DNA from: Promethearchaeota archaeon
GTDB lineage: Archaea; Asgardarchaeota; Lokiarchaeia; Sigynarchaeales; SOKP01
Reading direction: 5' to 3'
DNA length: 58,062 nt
NCBI GenBank assembly: GCA_014730295.1
Contig: WJIN01000393.1
Span: 1 to 58,062 of the forward strand
The notes beneath the pieces were generated by a model. The model ran no database searches and was not told the DNA's origin. It saw only the letters and a list, made by a program, of their open reading frames with translations. Position numbers and translations under genes: made by a program. Positions 8,780 to 18,470 of this stretch are shown one piece after another. How positions within the stretch are numbered: the first letter of the stretch is position 1; each line of letters opens with the position of its first letter.

Positions 8780-10378
8780 TTATTTTTTTTCAAGCGCCTT
8801 TTTTGGGAGAAACACAGTAAAAATGCTTCCTTTTCCATATTCACTCTCAACTGATATCTCCCCTCCATGTAATTCGACCAAATCTTTTGAGATTGAAAGC
8901 CCCAAACCGCTCCCTTCGACTTTTTGGGCGGATTTAGTCCTATAAAATTTGTTAAAAATATGAGGTAATTCTTCTTTTTTAATACCCATGCCAAAATCTT
9001 TGATATTTATTAATATTCCTTCAATGTTTTCATTATGTTTTTCTTGTGAATATCCTTCAATGTCTATCATCACTTTAGAATTGTCTTGGGAATATTTAAT
9101 AGCATTATCGACTAAAATTCTAAATACTTGTTCAATTCTCTTATCATCTGCAATTATTTTATGCTCATTATCAATATGACGCACTATCTCAATATTCTTA
9201 TTTTTCCATTTTGGTTTTAATTGAAGAATCACATTTTCAATTAATTGGTTTATATTGCAACTTGAGAGATCCAGTTCTATTTTCCCTAAGTTTGATTTCG
9301 TATATAGAAGCAAATCATCAATCAAATCTTTTAAAACTTTAGTATTTTTTGCAATATTATCCCATAATTCTTCTTTATCCTCCTCGGAGAGATCCTCTTT
9401 AAATGTTTTATAGGATTCAACGGTTAAATTCATGGTTGAGAGGGGGTTCTTAAGTTCATGGGATACGACTGAGGTAAATTGGGTTCTTAATCGTTCAAAT
9501 TTAACGAATTCAGTTATATCTCTGATTTCTATTATTACGGCATAAGGAGATTCGTCATGTCTTAAAGCCACGAATTTAGGAAAAATCTGGAGCCAGAGCT
9601 CTTCTTTTAGAGGCTCAATTGTAATCGCATCTTCTATTTGAGTATTTAATATCTCATTTATGGTCCCAGTAAGTATATTACTATCTTTTAATTCCTTAAA
9701 ATTTATATTTGGTTTCAATTGTTTACCAGTCAACACATAAAGAAGTTTTTGCGCTTCAGAATTTATCAAAAGAATCTCTCCTTCACTATTTAACACAATA
9801 ATGCCATCGGGAATCGATTCGACAAACATCTCTAGCTGGGTATTTGCTCTTTTTTGCTCCTCCATAAGCTTTTCAAGACGAATATTTTTTTTGGCTAAAT
9901 CTCTTTGCAAATTTACCAATTCGTTATTTAAGTGGGTAAGATCCTCGTACCATTCAGTTTCCGTGGAAGGTTCTTGCATCTCCATAATCTTCTTTTTATG
10001 ATTTCTTGTTCTTAAATCGCTAATCTGTTCAATTAATAACCCTATTAACTCCTTAAAGAACTTTTGATAGGTCAAATTATCTGACAACGTACCAACGATT
10101 ATTATTTGATCATTAATCAAACTTCCCGCAAGCTTGAGTGGAATCGAATTATTAGGTTTTACGAATACTTTCAGATCTAAATTAAATTCTGCGCCTGTTT
10201 CTTGGATTCGCAAAATAAAGTCTAGAAATTTCAAATAATCATCTGAATCAAGAATTTGTTTTAAGGATTCATTGGGAAATGTATTAAATATCCCTAAATT
10301 ATCGTTGATGATTTTTACGAGTTTTCCTTCAATATTACAAATAAAGGCAACTCCTTTGTTTTTTTCTCTTGAGTCCAT
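8780..10378 (-). CDS. Sensor histidine kinase (PAS, HisKA, HATPase), partner of B12 sensor
   Basis: About 532 residues. The N-terminal ~105 residues look PAS-like, followed by a coiled-coil stretch (130-180) and a PAS domain at about 180-290. The dimerisation/phosphoacceptor helix has VVSHELKNPLST with His at about 307. The ATPase has an N-box (DNAIKYSQD), G1 (DFGMGIKKEE) and G2 (GSGLGLSISKDL). It is a canonical cytosolic kinase without membrane segments. ATG at 10378 lies one base after the upstream gene's stop; a GTG at 10387 would overlap it by 8. This tight link to the cobalamin-binding protein implies one sensory unit. No response regulator is adjacent. Confidence 0.9.
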   Translation of the reverse strand: MDSREKNKGVAFICNIEGKLVKIINDNLGIFNTFPNESLKQILDSDDYLKFLDFILRIQETGAEFNLDLKVFVKPNNSIPLKLAGSLINDQIIIVGTLSDNLTYQKFFKELIGLLIEQISDLRTRNHKKKIMEMQEPSTETEWYEDLTHLNNELVNLQRDLAKKNIRLEKLMEEQKRANTQLEMFVESIPDGIIVLNSEGEILLINSEAQKLLYVLTGKQLKPNINFKELKDSNILTGTINEILNTQIEDAITIEPLKEELWLQIFPKFVALRHDESPYAVIIEIRDITEFVKFERLRTQFTSVVSHELKNPLSTMNLTVESYKTFKEDLSEEDKEELWDNIAKNTKVLKDLIDDLLLYTKSNLGKIELDLSSCNINQLIENVILQLKPKWKNKNIEIVRHIDNEHKIIADDKRIEQVFRILVDNAIKYSQDNSKVMIDIEGYSQEKHNENIEGILINIKDFGMGIKKEELPHIFNKFYRTKSAQKVEGSGLGLSISKDLVELHGGEISVESEYGKGSIFTVFLPKKALEKK

Positions 10379-10379
10379 T

Positions 10380-11459
10380 TTAACCACTGGATTCTAACAT
10401 CTTATTTGCTGTTTTTACGGCTGTATCCGCATCTGGAGAAAATCCATCTGCTCCGATATATTTCCATAGATCTGGAACAATGTTAAAGGGATATCCCCCA
10501 ACCAATATCTTAACATCTTTCGCGTTTGTTTTTTTGATTTGTTGTATCATGTCTTCTACTATTGGGATATGGATCATCATTGTCGCCGAAACAGCTAAAA
10601 GATCTGCATTATTATGTATAATAGATTTTATAATGCTTTCGATGGGGGTATTTGCGCCTAAATAATATGTTTCCCATCCTTCCATTTCAAAAAAATCGGC
10701 AACCATACGAATTCCCAATTCATGTAGTTCCCCTCCTATGCAGGTGGCAATTAAGGTCTTGCCAATCCTTTTCGTAGCAAAGATATTATTATATAAACGA
10801 GAAATAATAAGTTGAGTGACTGCTGTACAATAATGCTCTTGCGCAACGGATATTTTATTTTCTTCCCATAATCGCCCTATCTCTTGTTGGACGGGTTGAA
10901 ATACGTTTAAATAGATTTCTTTGATCTCTATTCCATCAGACACAGCCTTTAAAATAAGATCATTAGCTTCATATTTTTTTCCAGCGAGGACATACTCTAA
11001 ATAGGTTAAAGCTAACTCTTTTAAAGGATTTGATTCTTTTATGTAACTAAAATCCGTTTCATCTGGAGTTTGAATGATAGCGATGGCGTTGTCTAAATAA
11101 GAATTAATCAGATCTGATTCCTTTGGAAAATTCTCGTTTAAAACTTCCCTTATCATTTCAAATGTAATAACTAAACTTTTTAGAGAAATGTTTCTTGAAA
11201 GTAAAATAGACTTCACCCATCGAATATATTCATTAAATAATGTAGGCTTGGAATAACGAATAGCTTGAACAAGATAATCTAAGTGATATTTAATATCTTG
11301 GTATGACTTGTGTTTCTGCTTATTAGTATATTTTTTTTTTAACCTAGGAAGTTTTTCGAAAATTCGATCAAAAATACGAATTTTAAGTTCTTCAATATTA
11401 TCATTAATTCTGTTGCCTAAAGTCTTGTATAGTTTTGGAATCCTAATTTTAGATGACAT
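10380..11459 (-). CDS. Cobalamin-binding sensor protein, CarH-like cap and Rossmann domains
   Basis: A 359-residue protein. Residues 1-140 are helical and resemble RsbRD-type N-terminal sensor domains. Residues 145-230 form the four-helix B12 cap with Trp198-x9-Glu208-His209, exactly the W-x9-EH motif of CarH-type adenosylcobalamin photoreceptors. Residues 234-355 form the B12-binding Rossmann domain with Glu244-x-His246-x-x-Gly249, where His246 is the expected lower cobalt ligand, and YYLGANTP. CarH itself has a MerR DNA-binding domain, which is absent here. The signal instead probably passes to the histidine kinase encoded by the overlapping or abutting next gene. Light or B12 sensing is inferred. 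A corrinoid methyl carrier is the alternative, but such carriers have D-x-H-x-x-G. Confidence 0.85.
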   Translation of the reverse strand: MSSKIRIPKLYKTLGNRINDNIEELKIRIFDRIFEKLPRLKKKYTNKQKHKSYQDIKYHLDYLVQAIRYSKPTLFNEYIRWVKSILLSRNISLKSLVITFEMIREVLNENFPKESDLINSYLDNAIAIIQTPDETDFSYIKESNPLKELALTYLEYVLAGKKYEANDLILKAVSDGIEIKEIYLNVFQPVQQEIGRLWEENKISVAQEHYCTAVTQLIISRLYNNIFATKRIGKTLIATCIGGELHELGIRMVADFFEMEGWETYYLGANTPIESIIKSIIHNNADLLAVSATMMIHIPIVEDMIQQIKKTNAKDVKILVGGYPFNIVPDLWKYIGADGFSPDADTAVKTANKMLESSG

Positions 11460-11591
11460 CTTACTAAATATGAAATAAAGTCCTTTTGTGTATATCTAAT
11501 CTAGTTCCCTAATTCGATATTTTTTATAAATTAGAAAAAGAAATTGATATTAAAAATTCGGTTTATAAAATAAAAGGTACCTATATACTGG

Positions 11592-13463
11592 TTAGGTCGA
11601 TTTTGGTAATAAAATAGAAAAATTGCTTCCCACTTGATAATTTCCCTCTACTCTATCTTCTACCCAAATTTTGCCTGCATATTTATTAATGAGAAGGTTG
11701 ACTAGGGTTAATCCAAGACCCATACCCTTCGACCTTTTCGCGGATTGCTTCCCTTTCATAAAGATTAGTTGTTTCCTCTTATCTTCGATGCCAATTCCAT
11801 TATCTATGAATTCTAATCTTAAGAATGTATCATCTTGTTCATCGTTAACTTCAGAAGCTCTAATCTCGATTTCAATAATTTCTTCTTCATTATATTTAAT
11901 ACTATTAATTAGAATGTTTTGGAATATTTCTTCTAATAGTTCATTAGCTTGAACAAAATAATTTTTAAAGTGTATTTTAGTCGTGATTTCTATATTTTTT
12001 TCATTATATGCTTTTTTAATATAGTCTATAACCTTTTCTAACATTTCCACTGCATCAATCCGTACTAATTCAAGGTCTTTTTCTTCTAATTCAGAAATTT
12101 GATGGATCTTTGAAACAAGCTCTATTCCTCTTTTTATCTGTTTAGTGATCATTTTCATCAGATGGGAAAAATCATCGTTCTCTTTTCGGTCTTCAAATGA
12201 ATGGGATAAAATTTCTGTAGAACTGCTGAGTACTTGAAGGATGTTATTCATATTATGGATAAAGAGATCTTTATAGAAATTAGCCCTATTATATGCTTCT
12301 TTATATTTTTCTTCTGAATTTTTTAGTTCAAATTGGGCTTTTTTTTTATCAGTAATGTCAACCAGAAAAATTAGATCTGCCTCCTTACTTTGATACATTA
12401 TTTTTCTGTTAAGACTTTCAACCCATTTAATATCTCCTGTTTTTCTAATAACACGAAATTGAAATGGATCGTCTAATTTAAACGAATTTTTAATTCTTTC
12501 TTTGAAGCGATTTTGAACTTTCTTAATATCTTCTGGATGAATATGGATAAGGGCATTATTAAAACCTAATTTTTTTATTTCTTTTGGGGTATATCCTGTA
12601 AATTCGGCCGCCTTACGATTTATATATTTGAGTTCTCCATCCTGTACAATCTGCAGACCAATTAGTGATTGCTCCGACATAGTCCTGAATTTTTCTTCGG
12701 ATTCTTTTAATTTTCTCTCAGCTTCCCTTTTTTCCGTAATATCGGTAATGAATGCGACTGAGCCGATATATCTTCCTTCCTCTGTAAAGATCGGTGATGC
12801 ATTTAGATTTGTATAGATTTTTTCTCCATTTTTCTTTATAAATTGAAATGCATGGTTTTCCTTAATCCCTTGCTTTCTGCGATTGATATTCTTTTTGGCA
12901 ATCTGAGCAGATTTTTCATCACAAAAATCTAAAAGATGCTTACCCAACATTTCCTCTCTAGAATATCCTAGCATTTGAGCCAATCGTTCATTCACAAAAT
13001 TAGTGCGATCATCATCATCGATCATCCAAATTCCTTCTAAAGCATTTTCAACAATTAGACCATACTTTCTTTCAGAGATTCTTAATTTTTTCTTTATCGC
13101 TTTAGTTTCGGTTAAATCCTCATTAATGGCCAATATTTTTATTGGGATACCAGAAGAGTCATGAATGAGTGAGACAGATGAATATATGTGAAGTGGATCA
13201 CCTTTTTTAGAATATTGTAAAACTTCACCTTTCCAACTACCGTTCGTTTCAAACTCAGAAATAACATCCTTTGGATTTTGATTTCGATATTCAATTTTTA
13301 TTGTATCCATAATATTTTTACCGATAATCTCCTCCGCTTTCCATCCATATATATCTTCAGCCGCCCTATTCCACGCATTTATATTATAATCTATGTCAGT
13401 AACAATTATGGCGTCTGAAATTTCATTGAAAAAATGCATTTCCTCATTCTGTGGATTCGACAT
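11592..13463 (-). CDS. Three-PAS sensor histidine kinase with HNMNN box
   Basis: About 623 residues from the ATG at 13463, which has GGGGAT upstream; a TTG at 13478 is the alternative. Three PAS domains lie at about 10-120, 130-245 and 255-375, each ending in the usual D-I/L-T-E/D motif. The phosphoacceptor region reads YKDLFIHNMNNIL with His at about 403. The ATPase domain has LINSIKYNE, DNGIGIED and KGMGLGLTLVN. The H-box belongs to the same unusual class as the kinases at 14981 and 40576. There is no membrane segment, so it is a cytosolic sensor whose PAS ligands (flavin, haem or other) cannot be told. It lies 132 bases upstream of the B12 sensor gene, same strand. Confidence 0.9.
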   Translation of the reverse strand: MSNPQNEEMHFFNEISDAIIVTDIDYNINAWNRAAEDIYGWKAEEIIGKNIMDTIKIEYRNQNPKDVISEFETNGSWKGEVLQYSKKGDPLHIYSSVSLIHDSSGIPIKILAINEDLTETKAIKKKLRISERKYGLIVENALEGIWMIDDDDRTNFVNERLAQMLGYSREEMLGKHLLDFCDEKSAQIAKKNINRRKQGIKENHAFQFIKKNGEKIYTNLNASPIFTEEGRYIGSVAFITDITEKREAERKLKESEEKFRTMSEQSLIGLQIVQDGELKYINRKAAEFTGYTPKEIKKLGFNNALIHIHPEDIKKVQNRFKERIKNSFKLDDPFQFRVIRKTGDIKWVESLNRKIMYQSKEADLIFLVDITDKKKAQFELKNSEEKYKEAYNRANFYKDLFIHNMNNILQVLSSSTEILSHSFEDRKENDDFSHLMKMITKQIKRGIELVSKIHQISELEEKDLELVRIDAVEMLEKVIDYIKKAYNEKNIEITTKIHFKNYFVQANELLEEIFQNILINSIKYNEEEIIEIEIRASEVNDEQDDTFLRLEFIDNGIGIEDKRKQLIFMKGKQSAKRSKGMGLGLTLVNLLINKYAGKIWVEDRVEGNYQVGSNFSILLPKST

Positions 13464-13638
13464 GTTTAGTATCCCCAAAAGTTATCATTCATTTATAGAT
13501 TAGTGTATAAGAATATAAAATTATCAAAAAAGAATTTATATTTCAATTCTCTAGTGCATATTTTCGTTTTAAAGGTTTTTTATTGAATACATGATTTTTT
13601 TAATTAGGATAGAAATGTAATTTTTTATTTAGTAGAAA

Positions 13639-14964
13639 ATGAAGTTAAATATTGTTTTGGTCGGAGCAGGAAGTGCGGCCTTTGGACCACCTACATTTAC
13701 AGACTTATATTTGAGTGAAACGTTGCATGGATCGAATATTATTCTACACGATATTGACGAGTCTAAACTAAATATGGTCTATAAGGTAATCTCAAAAGAG
13801 AATGAACGAACTGGCGGAATATTTACCATCAAAAAGGCGATGAATCGAGAAGAAGCATTACAAGATGCTGATTTTGTTATTTGCTCAATTGAACATGGAG
13901 ATAGATTTGAACTGAGATGGCAAGACAACACGATCCCAAGAAAATATGGTACTACGGAAATGATGGGAGAAAATGGAGGTCCAGGCGGATTTTTCCATAG
14001 TGCGAGGCAAATTCCAGAGGTATTAGAAATCGTTGCGGATGTAGATCGAATTTGTCCCGACGCATACTTCATTAATTATTCAAATCCTCTTTCGAGAATA
14101 TGTTTGGCTATAAAGCGGGTGTATCCTGACATAAAAATGTTTGGATTGTGCCACCAAATAGAGCTTTTAACAAATGAACATCTACCTAAAATGCTTGATG
14201 AGGAATTGGAAAAATTAAAGTTAGTGGTTGGGGGGCTCAATCATTTTGCTTTTTTATTTGGATTGGATAATTTTAAAACTGGGGAAGATTTAATGCCCGA
14301 TTTTAATCGTCTCTGTCTAGATTATTTTGAAAGAAGGTGGGACAGATTTCATTATGCAGATCTTACTTTCGAAGTCTATAAACGATTTGGTTATTTTCCT
14401 TATGTTGGCGATAACCATCTCTGCGAATATGTCCAATTCGGCTCTGAATTTACGGAAATAGAAGATATTAAAGCGTGGATTAAAAGAATGGAGCAAGCAA
14501 ATCTTGGAACAAATGCGCGTCTAAAAAGATATTATAAACGTTTGAAAAAGGGAAGTTATCCCCGAAAAGGAATGCTAAGGCCAGAACCTTCTGGAGAGAG
14601 GGCAATTCCCATAATAGAAGCGATAATTGAGGATAAGAATTCTTATGAATACGCGGTTAATATTCCCAATAATGGAATTATCGACAATTTACCTAGAAAT
14701 CTCATAATTGAATGTTCAGCCACAGTTGATAAAAATGGTCTTCATGGAGTAAAGATTGGAAAGATTCCAAAAGATTTGGGCGTTTTATTGAAAAGAGAAG
14801 CTGCTACTCAAGATTTGTGTATAGAAGCGATATTAGAAGAATCAAAACAGATGGCTATTAATTGTTTAGCTCTTGATGTAAATTGCGGAAGCTATGAAAT
14901 TGCTGAGAAAGTATTTGACGAGATGATGAAATTACAGAAGGAATACCTTCCCAATTTTAAATAA
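13639..14964 (+). CDS. Glycoside hydrolase family 4 enzyme (second copy)
   Basis: A 441-residue GH4 enzyme paralogous to the one at 3744. The NAD site is IVLVGAGSAAFGP at residues 5-17, followed by GENGGPGGFFHS at 110-121 and INYSNP at 145-150. Metal ligands are Cys171 (GLCHQ) and His202 (LNHFAF). Both copies share the C-terminal block with PNNGII/PNDGII, NLP and IIECSA/VIECPA. All catalytic landmarks are intact. It is isolated between two histidine kinase genes, with no transporter beside it. It starts at ATG after an AT-rich leader without an obvious SD. The substrate is unknown; it may be a glucoside or uronide processed together with the first copy. Confidence 0.87.
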   Translation: MKLNIVLVGAGSAAFGPPTFTDLYLSETLHGSNIILHDIDESKLNMVYKVISKENERTGGIFTIKKAMNREEALQDADFVICSIEHGDRFELRWQDNTIPRKYGTTEMMGENGGPGGFFHSARQIPEVLEIVADVDRICPDAYFINYSNPLSRICLAIKRVYPDIKMFGLCHQIELLTNEHLPKMLDEELEKLKLVVGGLNHFAFLFGLDNFKTGEDLMPDFNRLCLDYFERRWDRFHYADLTFEVYKRFGYFPYVGDNHLCEYVQFGSEFTEIEDIKAWIKRMEQANLGTNARLKRYYKRLKKGSYPRKGMLRPEPSGERAIPIIEAIIEDKNSYEYAVNIPNNGIIDNLPRNLIIECSATVDKNGLHGVKIGKIPKDLGVLLKREAATQDLCIEAILEESKQMAINCLALDVNCGSYEIAEKVFDEMMKLQKEYLPNFK

Positions 14965-14980
14965 GCACATTTGCAAACAC

Positions 14981-16636
14981 TCACTCTAATAAGGGTAATA
15001 AAACAACGAAATTACTGCCTTTCTTATAATCTCCCTTAATTCTATTTTGAACCCAAATTTTTCCGTTATGAACCTCTAGGATTTTTTTGGTAAGTATTAA
15101 TCCTAATCCCATTCCACTACTTTCCTTGTCTTTTTTAATCCGAGATTTAAATAATGACTCCTTCATCTCATTTGGAATACCAATTCCGTTATCAATAAAT
15201 TCAATCTTCGCGAATTTGTTAATATTTTCTTCCATTACTGAAACCCTTATTTGGATTTTAGGATTATTCCCAGTATATTTCACAGCATTAATCAAAATAT
15301 TTTCAAAAACTTCAACCAAAAATTCATTTCCTTTTATATGATAATTTTCAGATGGAGATTCATAATCTATCATAATATTTTTATTGGGATAACTTTCTTT
15401 TACAAAGCTAATAGCTTTAGTTAGTTCTTTATTCAGAGAAATTGTATGTAAATTACCACTTAACATATCAAGTTCTGAAAGTTTTCTTATATTTGAAATT
15501 AGATTCGATCCTCTTATTATTTGATCGTTTATCATACCGATAAGCTCTTGGACTTTTTTAAACTCAAGTTTTTGCTCCATTATGTTCGATAGCAAATCTG
15601 AAGCGGTTTTAATATTATGCAAAATATTGTTAATATCATGCGTAAAAAGATCCTTATAGAGATTAGCCTGATTGTAAGCATATAGACACTCTTGTCTAGA
15701 ATTTTCCAACGATTCAAGCATCTGACTATTTTTTAATGCAATAGCAACTAATTCGGACAATCCAGCACTCAGATTTTTGTCATTTTCATTAAAACCATTT
15801 TTCTTATTAGCAAGACCAATTAAACCTATGGTTTTATTTTCCAAATTAAGAGGCGCGAATAATACATTCTTTAATTCTACATGACCATAAGGTAGATATT
15901 TGATCCAATCGCTTTTCATAAAATTATTATCATATATGGGCTTTCCTTTTTCATAAGCTTCTGCTCTTAGTCCGCGTATTGGCATAGGCAGATCGGGATT
16001 AACTTTGCAAGGAAGCCCACCAGAATCAAGAAATAGTACCTCATTTTCACTCCCATCATCAGATAACAATGCTATATATCCAGATTGAGCTCCTGTTATG
16101 TCTTTACATACTTCAAAAATTGCTTTTGCAGCATCTTTAAAATGTTTATACTCTAACACTGCTTTTGTTGCCTTTAATAAAGCAGTTATTTGGTTTCTCC
16201 GTTTTTCTGACTCTTCCAATGTCTTTCTAAGCTGTTTTTCTTTTAATTTTAAAACGGAAACATCATCATATATTGTAACAATTTCACCCGATGATAACTT
16301 GTACACATAATTATCTCTCCATCCTTCAATGCGATTATCTTTATATTTTGAAATTGGATGTCTCTTCGGCTCTCCAGATTTCCAAACTTTTCGTAGTACA
16401 TCCAAGAGTCCAAAATCATTTACTCCGGGAAAGATATCTGTCAATTTTTGACCAATTACTTGTTCCTTTTTTATTTTATCTATTTCTTCGGCAGCTTGGT
16501 TGATATTTACAAATCTGAAATCCTCTCCATTCTCAATTGCTTTATAGATTGCAACCCCATTGTTCATTTTATCAAAAATTTCTTTGTACGGACTTTTTAT
16601 TTCTTTCGAATCTAAGTTTTTTGCTTCATTTTTCAT
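14981..16636 (-). CDS. PAS-GAF sensor histidine kinase with HDINN box
   Basis: About 551 residues from ATG 16636, preceded by GAGTGAT; GTG 16645 is the alternative. A PAS domain spans about 15-135 and a GAF domain about 150-315, with APLNLENKTIGLIGLANK typical of GAF. The phosphoacceptor region is YKDLFTHDINNIL, His at about 333. The ATPase has LINAVKYTGN, DNGIGIPNE and SSGMGLGLILTKK. The C-terminal phrase KIWVQNRIKGDYKKGSNF is shared with the other HDxNN-type kinases in this window. It is cytosolic and convergent with the second GH4 gene. No receiver protein is nearby, so its output partner is unknown. Confidence 0.9.
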   Translation of the reverse strand: MKNEAKNLDSKEIKSPYKEIFDKMNNGVAIYKAIENGEDFRFVNINQAAEEIDKIKKEQVIGQKLTDIFPGVNDFGLLDVLRKVWKSGEPKRHPISKYKDNRIEGWRDNYVYKLSSGEIVTIYDDVSVLKLKEKQLRKTLEESEKRRNQITALLKATKAVLEYKHFKDAAKAIFEVCKDITGAQSGYIALLSDDGSENEVLFLDSGGLPCKVNPDLPMPIRGLRAEAYEKGKPIYDNNFMKSDWIKYLPYGHVELKNVLFAPLNLENKTIGLIGLANKKNGFNENDKNLSAGLSELVAIALKNSQMLESLENSRQECLYAYNQANLYKDLFTHDINNILHNIKTASDLLSNIMEQKLEFKKVQELIGMINDQIIRGSNLISNIRKLSELDMLSGNLHTISLNKELTKAISFVKESYPNKNIMIDYESPSENYHIKGNEFLVEVFENILINAVKYTGNNPKIQIRVSVMEENINKFAKIEFIDNGIGIPNEMKESLFKSRIKKDKESSGMGLGLILTKKILEVHNGKIWVQNRIKGDYKKGSNFVVLLPLLE

Positions 16637-16822
16637 AAATATCACTCAAATTGTAATGATAAATGTAAGAAATTTAAAACGCTATAGATAGATATATAAA
16701 AAACATCATTCTTTATAACTAGTTTTACTATATATTTTTAATTTTACGGCTTTTGATTTATTGGCTAGCAAAAAAATAAAGATAAAAAAAATATGAGAAA
16801 TTGTTTTGATAGAAAAAATTTT

Positions 16823-18055
16823 TTAGATTTTTGAAGCGATTAAATCAATCACATCAATGACGGCAATCTTATCTTGTTCTTCTGAATCCATTTGTTCATA
16901 AGCGTCCTTAAAATTACCTATACAAAACGGACAACTAGTTGTCAGTATATCTGCACCACTGTCAATAGCTTCTCTTATTCTTTCTTTAGATATTTCAATT
17001 GCTAAATCGGAAAATTGACTTTTCACTCCCCCTCCAGCACCGCAACACCAAGCATTCTTTTTATTACGTTTCATCTCAACTAATTCAACGCCAGGAAGTT
17101 TTGAAATTACTTCCCTTGGAATATCGTATAAATCCATATGTCGACCTAAATGGCATGGATCATGATAAGTGATCTTGTAAGGCTCGTTGTCTTGCTTAAA
17201 AGGTATTTTTTCTTCATTTATTAAATCTATTAAAATTTCTGTAATATGTTTCACTCTAAACGGTAATTCTTCTCCTAATATTTCTGGATAATCCTTATTT
17301 AACGTACGATAACAGCCCGCACACGCTGTAAAAATTTCTTTTCCACCAGTATTTTTAATTTGATCTATATTGTGGTGAATTGAATCCATTACAGCTTTTT
17401 TATCACCAATTCTAAGAGCTATAGAGCCACAACACCATTCCTCATCTAATAATGCTATGTCCTTTTTAGCGGCTTCCAGAATTTTCATTAAGCTTTTAAG
17501 CGTGCTGATCTGTCTTAAAGGCATAGTGCATCCAGTAAAAAATACAAGATCCGCACTTTCTTTAATATTTGAAAATTCTGATGCCCATTTGGTTTTATCA
17601 ATTTTTGACTCTCCATATGGATTTCTCATTTCTGGATTATTCATGTATTCAATCAATACTCGATGTCTCTCTAGAGGAGCAAAACCGGCTTCAACAAGAT
17701 CTTCTCGCAACGCATTCCATACTTCGACATGGTCAATCCACTTTGAAGTATTTAACACTATATGTTCATTTTGCGTCTGATGACAAACTTCAGTACAATT
17801 ACCACACTCTGAGCATTGATATACAAATTCCGCTAAATCTTTACTTAATGGGATTTTATCCTCCAAAATGCTCTTAAGCACGTTCATGCGCCCCCGAGAG
17901 AACCAGATTTCAAAGGCTTCGTCACCTTTTGCCTCTTTCACGGGGCAAGTAAGAAATCGACCAACCGCGGGTCGAATGGCATATCCACAATCGCCGCATC
18001 CCATGCAAGACATCACCGCTTCCCATTGCTTTTTTAAATTTTCTAATTTGCTCAT
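16823..18055 (-). CDS. Fe-S oxidoreductase with two CCG domains (GlcF/HdrD-like)
   Basis: A 410-residue protein. Two N-terminal [4Fe-4S] sites are seen: Cys17/20/23 with Cys37, and Cys81/84/87 with Cys91 (CSECGNCTEVC). Two cysteine-rich CCG domains follow: Cys176, Cys208-Cys209, Cys245/248, and Cys301, Cys337-Cys338, Cys375/378. This is the layout of GlcF, GlpC and HdrD. Such proteins carry electrons from a flavoprotein dehydrogenase to quinones, disulfides or other acceptors. It is the third gene of an apparent operon after a GlcD-like flavoprotein and a small OB-like protein. No membrane anchor is present. The likely role is electron acceptor for 2-hydroxyacid (glycolate or lactate type) oxidation. 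Confidence 0.88.
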   Translation of the reverse strand: MSKLENLKKQWEAVMSCMGCGDCGYAIRPAVGRFLTCPVKEAKGDEAFEIWFSRGRMNVLKSILEDKIPLSKDLAEFVYQCSECGNCTEVCHQTQNEHIVLNTSKWIDHVEVWNALREDLVEAGFAPLERHRVLIEYMNNPEMRNPYGESKIDKTKWASEFSNIKESADLVFFTGCTMPLRQISTLKSLMKILEAAKKDIALLDEEWCCGSIALRIGDKKAVMDSIHHNIDQIKNTGGKEIFTACAGCYRTLNKDYPEILGEELPFRVKHITEILIDLINEEKIPFKQDNEPYKITYHDPCHLGRHMDLYDIPREVISKLPGVELVEMKRNKKNAWCCGAGGGVKSQFSDLAIEISKERIREAIDSGADILTTSCPFCIGNFKDAYEQMDSEEQDKIAVIDVIDLIASKI

Positions 18056-18092
18056 TTTACTTTTTCAACATAATTTTTTATTTTCCTTCATT

Positions 18093-18401
18093 CTAAATAC
18101 ATTTCCATGAATCTGCAATAAGATGGTATTCACAGTATTCATCAGATAATTTTGATCTAGGATTTTTACTTCCCTTCACCTTAATTACCTTTCCAATGAT
18201 TTCTACTTCATTTGGGCAATTTATTTCCTTTTCTGTATACACGACCAGTTGGAATCCATTTTCAAGGTCAATATAATTTATTTCAGATTGCGCTTCATCA
18301 TGTATTAGCATATGCTGCCATATAATACTTGAAATTGTTCCAACAATGCTTATTGTGTTTCCCTCGTTTTCTTCAAGGTATCTTCTTGTATCTTCATACA
18401 T
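18093..18401 (-). CDS. Small OB-fold-like protein between flavoprotein and Fe-S genes
   Basis: About 102 residues. The start is placed at ATG 18401 because GAGAGG lies 5-10 bases upstream; an upstream frame extension lacks this. The pattern of short beta strands (NTISIVGTISSI, FQLVVYT, EVEIIGKVIKVKG) suggests an OB-fold like those of tRNA_anti or single-strand-binding domains. A role in nucleic-acid binding is not implied by its place: it sits 69 bases after the GlcD-like gene and 37 before the Fe-S gene, on the same strand. It could be a subunit or regulator of that dehydrogenase. No family is recognised with certainty. Confidence 0.6.
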   Translation of the reverse strand: MYEDTRRYLEENEGNTISIVGTISSIIWQHMLIHDEAQSEINYIDLENGFQLVVYTEKEINCPNEVEIIGKVIKVKGSKNPRSKLSDEYCEYHLIADSWKCI

Positions 18402-18470
18402 GTTAGTTCCTCTCTTTATGATAATCAAAATTTATAAGAATTTCTTCCAAATGATTTGCATTTTCATAGA

